This document shows positions 35,049-43,029 of a DNA stretch of 64,000 nt, piece after piece. The notes under the pieces were generated by a model. The model searched no databases and was not told the origin of the DNA. It was given only the letters and a program-made list of their open reading frames with translations. The position numbers and the translations under genes were made by a program. Within the stretch, counting starts at the first letter, position 1. Each line of letters begins with the position of its first letter. Source of the DNA: an uncultured Roseateles sp. (lineage in GTDB: Bacteria; Pseudomonadota; Gammaproteobacteria; Burkholderiales; Burkholderiaceae); NCBI GenBank assembly GCA_946886855.1, contig CAMPJJ010000002.1:57951-121950 (forward strand), read 5' to 3'.

Positions 35049-36590
35049 ATGAACGACGCCCACCCGACGCACGCTTCAACCTCAGTCCCCGTTCCGATCA
35101 CCTCGCCGCTGCAACCCGGTCAGGTGCTGGACGGTTTCGTGCTCGAGGCGCGGCTGCACCAGGGCGGCATGGCCAACCTCTGGCAGGTGCGGCGGCAGGC
35201 GCCGGAAGACCCGTCCGATCCGGCTCACCCCGCCGAGGACTTCCCCCTGATCATGAAGGTCCCCCGCATCAAGGGCGGCGAGGATCCGGCCAGCATCGTC
35301 GGCTTCGAGGTCGAGCAGATGATCATGCCGGCGCTCAAGGGCCCGCACGTGCCGCGCTTCGTCGCGCGCGGCGACTGGCGCCGCCAGGCCTACATCGTCA
35401 TGGAGCGCATCGAGGCCGAAAGCCTGCGCCCGCGCCTGGACCAGGCGCCGCTGCCGCTGGTGGAGGTCGTCGAGATCGGCATCCAGGTCGCGCATGCGCT
35501 GACCGACCTGCACCGCCAGCACCTGGTCCACCTCGACATCAAGCCCAGCAACATCCTGCTGCGTCCGGACGGCACGGTGGTGCTGGTCGACTTCGGCCTG
35601 TCGCGGCACGACTTCCTGCCCGACCTGCTGGAGGAGGAGTTCTCGCTGCCGATGGGCACCGGGCCCTACATGTCGCCGGAGCAGGTCCAGTTCGTCCGCA
35701 ACGATCCGCGCAGCGACCTCTTCGCGCTGGGCGTCATGCTGTACCACCTGTCCACCGGCGAGCGGCCTTTCGGTCAGCCGACCTCGGTCCGGCAGTTGCG
35801 GCGGCGGCTCTACGTCGACCCGATCCCGCCGCGCGCCATCCGGCCCGAGTTGCCGCCCTGGTTCCAGGAGATCGTGCTGCACTGCCTGGAGGTGCGCGCG
35901 GAGCGCCGCTACCAGAGCGCCGCGCAGCTCGCGCTCGACCTGCAGCGGCCGGACGCGGTGCCGCTGACGGCGCGCGCGCACAAGCTGCAGCGCAGCGGCA
36001 TGGTGCGGCGCTTCAAGCGCTGGTTCCTGGCGATGGGCGAGGAACCGCGCGCGCCGGCGTCGGTCGGCGCGCAGGTCGCTCGCAGTCCGGTGATCATGGC
36101 CGCCGTCGATGTCCTGGGCGCCACGCCGACCCTGCTCGAGGAACTGCGCGAGGTGGTGCGCCGCCTGATGCAGACCGAGCCGGGCGCGCGGCTCGCCTGC
36201 GTCGGCGTGATGAAGACCAACCGCATCGGCATGGACGAACTCACCGACGCGCACGGCCGCAGCCACCACGTGCAGCAGCTGATCGCGCTGAAGAACTGGG
36301 CCCATCCGATGACCCGGGAACTGGCCCTCGAGGACGGCCGCCTGACCTTCCACGTGCTGGAAGCGCCCGACGCCGCCGACGCGCTGATCGAGTTCGCCGC
36401 GAAGACCGGCGTCGACCACGTCGTGATGGGCGCGCGCGCCAGCTCGATGATGCGGCGCTACCTGGGCAGCGTGTCGGCGCAGGTCGTCTCGCAATGCGCC
36501 TGCACGGTCACCGTCGTGCGCGAGCCCGTGCTGCCCGACGATCCGCCGCCGCCTGACAGCACGCTGATCAGCCCGTCCGCGTCGAACTGA
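35049..36590 (+). CDS. Bifunctional Ser/Thr protein kinase / universal stress protein
   Basis: A 513-residue fusion. Residues 27-300 are a Hanks-type kinase: a degenerate glycine loop L-H-Q-G-G-M-A-N, Lys70 in I-M-K-V, catalytic H-L-D163-I-K-P-S-N168, D181-F-G, and G-T-G-P-Y-M-S-P-E-Q as activation segment. After a linker, about 353-500 form a UspA domain (V-I-M-A-A-V-D-V at the start, H-V-V-M-G-A-R-A-S-S near the end, C-T-V-T-V-V). No transmembrane segment. The start at 35049 is 4 bp after the phosphatase stop. This kinase-USP architecture is known from betaproteobacteria. Confidence 0.92.
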   Translation: MNDAHPTHASTSVPVPITSPLQPGQVLDGFVLEARLHQGGMANLWQVRRQAPEDPSDPAHPAEDFPLIMKVPRIKGGEDPASIVGFEVEQMIMPALKGPHVPRFVARGDWRRQAYIVMERIEAESLRPRLDQAPLPLVEVVEIGIQVAHALTDLHRQHLVHLDIKPSNILLRPDGTVVLVDFGLSRHDFLPDLLEEEFSLPMGTGPYMSPEQVQFVRNDPRSDLFALGVMLYHLSTGERPFGQPTSVRQLRRRLYVDPIPPRAIRPELPPWFQEIVLHCLEVRAERRYQSAAQLALDLQRPDAVPLTARAHKLQRSGMVRRFKRWFLAMGEEPRAPASVGAQVARSPVIMAAVDVLGATPTLLEELREVVRRLMQTEPGARLACVGVMKTNRIGMDELTDAHGRSHHVQQLIALKNWAHPMTRELALEDGRLTFHVLEAPDAADALIEFAAKTGVDHVVMGARASSMMRRYLGSVSAQVVSQCACTVTVVREPVLPDDPPPPDSTLISPSASN

Positions 36591-36595
36591 GCGCC

Positions 36596-36934
36596 ATGGC
36601 CTTCGCCGACAACCCCTGCACCCGCTGCGGTGCCTGCTGCGCGAGCTTCCGCGTCGATTTCTCGCGCCAGGAGTTGCTGAGCGAAGGCGGCACGGTGCCG
36701 GATGGATTGACCGTGGCGGTCACGGACGCGACCTGCCGCCTGCGCGGCACCGACCACGCCCGTCCGCGCTGCGCCGCCCTGCAGGGCCAGGTCGGCGAGC
36801 GCGCCGGCTGCGGCATCTATGAATGGCGGCCGTCGCCGTGCCGCGACTTCGGCATGCGCGCGCCGCTGGGCATCGGGGACGACGCCTGCGCGCGCGCCCG
36901 CGCGCGCCACGGCCTGCCGCCGCTGGACGCCTGA
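36596..36934 (+). CDS. YkgJ-family cysteine cluster protein
   Basis: A 112-residue protein with the zinc- or iron-chelating pattern C-T-R-C-G-A-C-C near the start, C-R-L-R-G in the middle, C-A-A-L-Q-G and C-G-I-Y-E-W-R-P-S-P-C-R-D-F at the end. Function unknown. It begins 5 bp after the kinase-USP stop, so it is probably the third gene of that operon. Confidence 0.9.
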   Translation: MAFADNPCTRCGACCASFRVDFSRQELLSEGGTVPDGLTVAVTDATCRLRGTDHARPRCAALQGQVGERAGCGIYEWRPSPCRDFGMRAPLGIGDDACARARARHGLPPLDA

Positions 36935-36956
36935 GACCGCTGAATGCCCGAGGCCG

Positions 36957-38195
36957 TCAACGGACCAGGATCTTTGTCTGCTGCAGCTTCGCCTTGAGGC
37001 TCTCGAGCTTCGCGGCGTAGAGCTGGCGCTGCGGCGCGGTCACGCTGTACTCCTGGGCCTTGGCCAGTTCGGCGCGCACGACGTCCCACTTGCCCAGGCC
37101 CACGTTGGCCAGCGCCATCCAGAAGTGGAACTCGTGGTAGTAGGCCGAGCGGTCGATCTCCTTGGCGAAGAGATCGCGGGCCTGGGCATAGTCCCCCGCC
37201 TTCATCGCCGCGATCCCGAGGTCGAAGAACTTGAACGGCGGATACGGCTGGAGCAGCGCCAGCTGCGCCTCGTACTTCTGCGCCTCGGCGATGTTCCCCT
37301 GGAAACGCAACGCCTGGGCCAGGTTGGACATGGACTGGACGTTGGACGGCTCGTGCGCCAGCACGTAGCGGAAGGCGCGCTCGGCGAGCGCCGTGTCGCC
37401 ATGGCGCCGGTAGATCACGCCCAAGGTGTTGAGCGCCGTCAGCAGCCGCGGGTCATGCAGCCAGGCGGCGCGGGCCCACCAGTACGCCCGGTCGAGCTGG
37501 GCCTGCGACATCAGTTCCGCGGCGCGGTTGTTCAGGTACATCGCGACGATCGCGCGCTCGTCCACCGGCATCGCGCGCTGGCGCGAGATCTGCGCGCCGG
37601 GCAGGAAGTCGACCACCAGCGAGGGCTCGTCGTTGCCGAGCACGCGGAACTCCGTCCTGCGCCGGCCCAGCGCGATGTTGACGTGGCTGGACACCACCTG
37701 CAGGTCGCCGACGCGGCTCCACTGCTCTTCGTCGTAGATCTGGCGGAAGACGAAGGGCAGGCCCATCTCGCGCGCGAACACCGCCGTCATCATCGCCAGC
37801 GACAGGCAGTTGCCGGCCTTGGCGTCGAAGGCCTCCGCGGCGGTGCGCGTGGTCTCGGCGTCGTACTCGAGCTGCAGCTCGTTGCGGTTGTAGAGCGCAT
37901 CCAGCAGCAGATGGCGCAGGTCGCGCGTGTCCATCAGCAGCGTCGTGCCGTTGCCCACATTCGGGATGCGGCTGCGGATGAACTCGCGCATCTTGGGCGT
38001 GATCGCCAGGACCCGTTCCGGATCGATCGCGTCGCGCGACGCCGGGAAGAGTTCGTCGTGGATCAGCGGCGCGGTATCGACCTGGGACAGCGCCTCGGGC
38101 GCCGTGGCGCATCCGGTGAGCACCGCCACGGACAGCAGCGCCGCGCCCAGCGACAGCGCCCGCCCGACCGCGTGGAAAGCCTGGATCGTTCCCAT
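36957..38195 (-). CDS. Lipoprotein with transglutaminase-like and TPR regions
   Basis: A 412-residue predicted lipoprotein (lipobox V-L-T-G-C29). Residues about 60-200 resemble transglutaminase-like cysteine proteases (A-G-N-C-L-S-L-A-M-M near 135 supplies the Cys; S-S-H-V-N-I a possible His). From about 220 on there are TPR-like repeats (L-N-T-L-G-V-I-Y-R-R-H-G-D, S-N-L-A-Q-A-L-R-F-Q-G-N, G-I-A-A-M-K-A-G-D-Y). It may serve cell-envelope assembly; no substrate is known. It follows the pullulanase gene on the same strand. Confidence 0.75.
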   Translation of the reverse strand: MGTIQAFHAVGRALSLGAALLSVAVLTGCATAPEALSQVDTAPLIHDELFPASRDAIDPERVLAITPKMREFIRSRIPNVGNGTTLLMDTRDLRHLLLDALYNRNELQLEYDAETTRTAAEAFDAKAGNCLSLAMMTAVFAREMGLPFVFRQIYDEEQWSRVGDLQVVSSHVNIALGRRRTEFRVLGNDEPSLVVDFLPGAQISRQRAMPVDERAIVAMYLNNRAAELMSQAQLDRAYWWARAAWLHDPRLLTALNTLGVIYRRHGDTALAERAFRYVLAHEPSNVQSMSNLAQALRFQGNIAEAQKYEAQLALLQPYPPFKFFDLGIAAMKAGDYAQARDLFAKEIDRSAYYHEFHFWMALANVGLGKWDVVRAELAKAQEYSVTAPQRQLYAAKLESLKAKLQQTKILVR

Positions 38196-38297
38196 GACCG
38201 TCTCCGTGGCGACCTCTGACAGGGCCGCTGATGGGCCATGCTACTCCGCCGCGCCGTGCCGTGCCGTCCCGCTCCCCTCGATGCCGAGCGGCGTCGA

Positions 38298-41114
38298 TCA
38301 ACGCCGCTCGACGACGAACACCGCAACGCTGCGCGCCGGCACGACGAAGTCGCCGCGGACGCCGTCGGCCCGCGCCTGCGTACGCACGCGCACATCGGCC
38401 GCGCCGGCGGCGCGCTGCACCGGGTGCAGGCGCCAGGGGAAGCCCGCCTCGGCCGGCAGTGCCAGCGCGGCCGCTGCCTCGGTGGCATTGACGACGTAGA
38501 GCACCCGGTCGAAGACCGCGTCGGCGCGTCCCGCGCCGTCGAGCCGACCGACGATCACGCCCGGCTGCTGGTCCGGTCCGGTGTTGTGGAAGACCAGCCG
38601 GCGCCGGATCTCCTCGGGATCGGGGAGCCGGAACAGCGGCGTGCTTGCGCGGATCCGCAACTGGTCGAGGAACACGCGCCGCGTCCAGTCGATCTGCGCC
38701 GGACCGGGCTTGATCGCGGGATCGGCCAGCAGGGGCCGCAGCAGGGCGTAGTCCTGGCCGCTGTCGCGCGCCGGCGGCAGCCCGGCGCCAAAGCCGTTGT
38801 CGCGGCCGGACCAGTCCAGCCGGTTGAACCAGTCGCCGGAGTCGTAGCTGTTGCGGTCCATCGACTTGGAACGCAGCAGCTCGCCGCCGGCGTGGAAGTA
38901 CGCGACGCCCTGGCTCAAGGCGTTGAGCCCGAGCGCCACCGCCTGCGTGCGGGCGCGGTCGTCGGCGCTGGTCGTGCGCGGCAGCTTCAGCACGAGCGCA
39001 TCGAACAGCGTCTGGTTGTCGTGGTTCTCGACGTAATTGACGACCTCCGCCGGCACCGAGGCATAACCGGCCGGCTGATCGCCATAGGGCAGGCGCTCGC
39101 CGGTGACGCGACGGCCGTCGGCGGTCTCCAGTTCGAAGCCGCGCAGCGTGCCCGCCATCGCCAGCTTGAGCAGATCGCCCTGGCGCAGCAGTTCCTCGCG
39201 ACGCGCGGCGTCGCCCGCCGGCGCCGGCACGATGAACCCGGGCCGGCGGGCCGAGGTGGCCGCGTCGTCGGCCGCCGCGCCGCCTCGCACCGCATCGCGG
39301 CCGCGATCGCTGAAGGTGCCGATGCCGGTGCCGTTCAGCGACAGCTGCGAGGCCTGCACGAAACGCGCGCCGTTGGCGACCTCGCCGAAGTTCCAGCCTT
39401 CGCCGATGAGTTGCACCTCGCGGCCGAGCTCTTGCCTCAGCCGCGCCTGCAGCCGTTCCATCACCGCGCGCGGCTGGTGGCCCATCAGGTCGAAGCGGAA
39501 GGAGGCGATCTTGTAGTCGCGCGCCCACAGGACCACGGAGTCGACGAGCAGCTTGCCCATCATGCGGTGCTCGGTGGCGGTGTTGTCGCAGCAGGTCGAG
39601 CGCTCGACGCGGCCCAGTGCGTCCAGGCGCTGGTAGTAGCCGGGGACGATGCGGTCCAGCACCGAATGCGGATGCTGCCCGGACGCCGTCGTGTGGTTGT
39701 AGACGACGTCCATGCCGACGCGCAATCCGGCCGCGTGCAAAGCCATCACCATCGCGCGCAGCTCGCGCACGCGCACCGCGCCGTCGTTGGCGTCGGTGGC
39801 GAAGCTGCCTTCGGGCGCGCTGTAGTGGTAGGGGTCGTAGCCCCAGTTGAAGCAGTCGCGGTCGGCGACGGCCATGACGGCGGCCTGCTGCGCGTCGCTG
39901 TCGGGCGCGGCCGGCGGCACGCGCGGCACCAGGCAGCGTCGCTCCGGCACGGTGGCCAGGTCGAACACCGGCAGCAGGTGCACATCGGTCAGGCCCGCGT
40001 CGCTGAGCGCGCGCAGGTGGCGCATGCCGGCCGAGCCGGACTGCGTGAAGGCCAGGTACTTGCCGCGCAGGGCGGCGGGCACGCTGCGGTCGTCGCGCGA
40101 GAAGTCGCGCACGTGCAGCTCGTAGACGACCATGTCGGTCGGCGTCTTCACGCGCTCGGGAATGCGGCTGTCCGACCAGCCGCGCGGCTGCAGGCGAGGC
40201 TCGGACAGATCGGCGACGTAGCTGCGCGCGGAGTCCGCGGACAGGCTCACCGAATAGGGATCGGTCACGAGGTTGCGCACGCGGCCGACGCCCGGGACGA
40301 AGAGCTCGACGAGGTAGCGGTAGTAGGCACCGCTGCGCACCGGGGCCACGGGGGTCGCGCCGGGCGTGCCGGACCTGCGCGTCGTGTCGACGAGCCAGAT
40401 CCCCGTGCGGTCATCGCGGACCAGCGGCAGGCGCGCACGGGCAGGACTGTCGGCGCTGTCGTAGACGCAGAGCTCGACGCGATCGGCCGTCGGCGCCCAC
40501 AGCCTGAAGGCAGCGCCGCGCGGCGTCACCGTCACGCCCAGCGAGCGCTCGTCCTCAGCGGCGGCGTAGACCGCGTCGAGCGCGCGTGCCGTCTGCGCGC
40601 TGCTCGATCGCCGCACGCGCCCCTGTGCATCCTCGACCGTGATCACCACCTGGCCGCGTTGCAGCTCTCGCGGATCGACGCCGCTGTCCAGCGCGAGGTC
40701 GACGCCGCTTCCCAGGTACGCGGCCTGGGCGGCCGTGTCCGCATCCAGCGGCTCGCGTGCCACGTCGACGACCGACAGCGGAACGCTCTCATCGCTCCCG
40801 GTCACGCGGCCGCCGATCAGGTTCAACCGTCCTTGCGCCGAACGGTGCAGATGGACGACCTCGCCGGCCGCAAGCACCAGCCCGGGCCAACGCAGGCGGC
40901 GCGCATCGAGCCACACGGGTTGCGGCGCCGCCCCCGCATCGGCACCGACGACCCAACCGGCCAACTGCGGCGTCAGCACCGTCTCCGGCCCGGACTGGCA
41001 GGCGCCCAGCGGCGCATCGCCGGCGGCGACGGCCATCGGCACTCCGGCAACGGCGCACAGCAGCAGCGCCGCCAGAGGCGGCCAGGGACGGGACAAGGTC
41101 GAGCGGACGCCCAT
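38298..41114 (-). CDS. pulA: Exported pullulanase-type alpha-1,6-glucosidase (GH13)
   Basis: A 938-residue debranching enzyme. The signal peptide ends near M-A-V-A-A-G. Around 40-150 lie N-terminal starch-binding/N2 regions, then a CBM48-like domain (A-A-F-R-L-W-A-P-T-A-D-R-V). The GH13 barrel shows Y-E-L-H-V-R-D-F, the pullulanase mark F-N-W-G-Y-D-P (usually Y-N-W-G-Y-D-P), D-V-V-Y-N-H-T, nucleophile F-R-F-D-L-M-G-H, acid G-E-G-W and E-N-H-D. It hydrolyses alpha-1,6 bonds of pullulan and starch dextrins, in the periplasm or outside. Divergent from the amylase gene, with shared palindromic sites between them. Confidence 0.93.
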   Translation of the reverse strand: MGVRSTLSRPWPPLAALLLCAVAGVPMAVAAGDAPLGACQSGPETVLTPQLAGWVVGADAGAAPQPVWLDARRLRWPGLVLAAGEVVHLHRSAQGRLNLIGGRVTGSDESVPLSVVDVAREPLDADTAAQAAYLGSGVDLALDSGVDPRELQRGQVVITVEDAQGRVRRSSSAQTARALDAVYAAAEDERSLGVTVTPRGAAFRLWAPTADRVELCVYDSADSPARARLPLVRDDRTGIWLVDTTRRSGTPGATPVAPVRSGAYYRYLVELFVPGVGRVRNLVTDPYSVSLSADSARSYVADLSEPRLQPRGWSDSRIPERVKTPTDMVVYELHVRDFSRDDRSVPAALRGKYLAFTQSGSAGMRHLRALSDAGLTDVHLLPVFDLATVPERRCLVPRVPPAAPDSDAQQAAVMAVADRDCFNWGYDPYHYSAPEGSFATDANDGAVRVRELRAMVMALHAAGLRVGMDVVYNHTTASGQHPHSVLDRIVPGYYQRLDALGRVERSTCCDNTATEHRMMGKLLVDSVVLWARDYKIASFRFDLMGHQPRAVMERLQARLRQELGREVQLIGEGWNFGEVANGARFVQASQLSLNGTGIGTFSDRGRDAVRGGAAADDAATSARRPGFIVPAPAGDAARREELLRQGDLLKLAMAGTLRGFELETADGRRVTGERLPYGDQPAGYASVPAEVVNYVENHDNQTLFDALVLKLPRTTSADDRARTQAVALGLNALSQGVAYFHAGGELLRSKSMDRNSYDSGDWFNRLDWSGRDNGFGAGLPPARDSGQDYALLRPLLADPAIKPGPAQIDWTRRVFLDQLRIRASTPLFRLPDPEEIRRRLVFHNTGPDQQPGVIVGRLDGAGRADAVFDRVLYVVNATEAAAALALPAEAGFPWRLHPVQRAAGAADVRVRTQARADGVRGDFVVPARSVAVFVVERR

Positions 41115-41189
41115 CGGATCTCCATCGAGGTGTTGTTGTTCCGCCGGATCCGCCTTCCTCAGCGGTGGCGTTCGCGACTGCAGTCGATG

Positions 41190-41202
41190 GTAGCAAAACT
41201 AC
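41190..41202. promoter_or_regulatory. Candidate operator, site 1 of the starch locus
   Basis: GTAGCAAAACTAC, a palindrome with 4-bp arms around CAAAA, 76 bp upstream of pulA. It matches site 2 (41298-41310) read on the opposite strand in 12 of 13 positions. Confidence 0.6.
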
Positions 41203-41297
41203 ATACTCAAACGATGAGGACTTCCCTTCACCGGTCATACCTTCTATGCTGCGGCGCGACGCGTTTCGGAAGCCGATTCCGGCGGCACGCAATATTT

Positions 41298-41310
41298 GTA
41301 CTTTTGCTAC
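41298..41310. promoter_or_regulatory. Candidate operator, site 2 of the starch locus
   Basis: GTACTTTTGCTAC, flanked T...A. Its reverse complement GTAGCAAAAGTAC differs from site 1 by one base. It lies 31 bp before the amylase start. The two sites suggest a shared regulator with consensus TGTAGTTTTGCTACA. Confidence 0.6.
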
Positions 41311-41340
41311 ACATAGAGAACAAGACCAGGAGTTCGCGAG

Positions 41341-43017
41341 ATGACTCGTCGCCTCATCCCCATGGCCACGATGCTGGCCGCCGCGATGTCCGCGCCGACG
41401 GTGGGCGCCGCGCCGGTGGACCTCTCGCCCGTGAAGGAGGTGCGCGGACGCAGCACGCTGTCCGAGGGCTGGCAGCACGGCGCCTTCATCGAGATCTTCG
41501 TGCGCGGCTTCCAGGACAGCGACGGCGACGGCATCGGCGACCTGCGCGGCGTGACTCAACGGCTGGACTACCTGAAGTACCTCGGCGTCAAGGGCATCTG
41601 GCTGATGCCGATCACCGCCAGCGCCGATCGCGACCACGGCTACGCGACGACCGACTACCGCGCCATCGAGCCGCAGTACGGCACCCTGGCCGACTTCGAC
41701 GAGCTGATCCGCGAGGCCCACAAGCGCGGCATCGGCGTCGTCATGGACTACGTGATCAACCACAGCGCGCGCGAGCATCCGCTGTTCCGTGCGGCGGCGG
41801 CCGATCCGGCGAGTCCGTGGCGCGACTGGTTCGTCTGGACCTCGCAGCCGCTCGGCGAGCTGAAGGACTGGGACATCTGGGGCAAGACGCCGTGGTACCT
41901 GCCGGGCGAGGACGTGCCGGAGGTTCCTGAAGGCGCCAGCGCACCGCCCAAGCCGGAATCGACGGCCCAGTCGCCGGCCGGCTCGCCGCGCTACTTCGCG
42001 GTGTTCGGTCCGCACATGCCGGACTACAACATGCGCAACCCGGCGGTGGTGAAGTACCACGCGGACAGCCTGCGCTTCTGGCTCAACCGCGGGCTGGACG
42101 GCTACCGCCTGGATGCCGTGCCGCACCTGATCGAGAACAGCGCGAAGGACTGGAACGACCAGCCGGAGAGCCGCGCGCTGACCGGCGACTTCACGCGGCT
42201 GATCAAGCGTTACCCGCATCGCTTCGTCGTCTGCGAGGCCACGGCCGAGCCCAAGGTCTACACCCGCGACGACATCTGCGGCAGCGCGTTCGCCTTCGGG
42301 CTGGAACGCGCGGTGATCGACGCGGCCAAGGGTGGCGACGGCTCGGCCGAGGCGGTGGCCAAGGTCGCGCGCTTCTTCACCGAAGCGCCGCTGTCCATGG
42401 CCACGATGCTGAGCAATCACGACATCTTCGCGGGCAAGCGGGCCTGGGACCAGTTCGACGGCGACGAGGCGCGCTACAGGCTGGCCGCCGCGACCTACCT
42501 GCTGCTGCCGGGCACGCCGTTCATCTACTACGGCGAGGAGATCGGCCAGGCGGGCGTGGCCGGACTGCCGGGCGACGCGCCGCTGCGCGCCCCGATGAGC
42601 TGGACGGCGACGCCTGCCGGCTTCTCGACGGGCACGCCGTTCCGGCCGGCCTCGCCCAACATCGCCACGCACAACGCGCAGGCGCAGGCGGCCGATCCCG
42701 GCTCGCTGCTGAATTTCTACAGGGCGATGCTGGCGCTGCGCAACAGCCAGCCGGCGATCGCGCGCGGCCGCTACGAGGCGCCCCTCGCGCAGGGTCAGGT
42801 GTTGAGCTTCCAGCGCGTGCACGAAGGCCAGCGCGTGCTCGTTGTCATCAACTACGGCCGCGCCGCCGCCGAGGTCGCGTTGCCCGGTCTGCCGACGAAG
42901 GCGCGCCTGCACCCGTTGTATCCGCGGACCCCGACGTCACCGGCCGCCCAGGATGCTCGTGGCCGACTCACGCTCACCGCCGCCCCCTTGTCCGTGCAGG
43001 TCTTCCGCCTTCGCTGA
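41341..43017 (+). CDS. Exported alpha-amylase family protein (GH13, subfamily 36-like)
   Basis: A 558-residue glycosidase with signal peptide (cleavage near V-G-A-A-P). The barrel begins F-I-E-I-F-V-R-G-F-Q-D-S-D-G-D-G-I-G-D-L-R-G and continues G-I-W-L-M-P-I; further motifs are V-M-D-Y-V-I-N-H-S, nucleophile G-Y-R-L-D-A-V-P-H, acid V-C-E-A-T-A-E-P and S-N-H-D. A Ser/Pro-rich insert (about 195-215) precedes Y-F-A-V-F-G. Alpha-1,4-glucan hydrolysis is expected. It is followed after 12 bp by the SusA-type gene. Confidence 0.9.
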   Translation: MTRRLIPMATMLAAAMSAPTVGAAPVDLSPVKEVRGRSTLSEGWQHGAFIEIFVRGFQDSDGDGIGDLRGVTQRLDYLKYLGVKGIWLMPITASADRDHGYATTDYRAIEPQYGTLADFDELIREAHKRGIGVVMDYVINHSAREHPLFRAAAADPASPWRDWFVWTSQPLGELKDWDIWGKTPWYLPGEDVPEVPEGASAPPKPESTAQSPAGSPRYFAVFGPHMPDYNMRNPAVVKYHADSLRFWLNRGLDGYRLDAVPHLIENSAKDWNDQPESRALTGDFTRLIKRYPHRFVVCEATAEPKVYTRDDICGSAFAFGLERAVIDAAKGGDGSAEAVAKVARFFTEAPLSMATMLSNHDIFAGKRAWDQFDGDEARYRLAAATYLLLPGTPFIYYGEEIGQAGVAGLPGDAPLRAPMSWTATPAGFSTGTPFRPASPNIATHNAQAQAADPGSLLNFYRAMLALRNSQPAIARGRYEAPLAQGQVLSFQRVHEGQRVLVVINYGRAAAEVALPGLPTKARLHPLYPRTPTSPAAQDARGRLTLTAAPLSVQVFRLR

Positions 43018-43029
43018 AGGGCGTGCACG

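Noticed and set aside
38238..41930. 1230-codon plus-strand open frame
   Set aside because: Antisense to pulA and running through its control region into an alternate frame of the amylase gene; GC-rich composition keeps it open.
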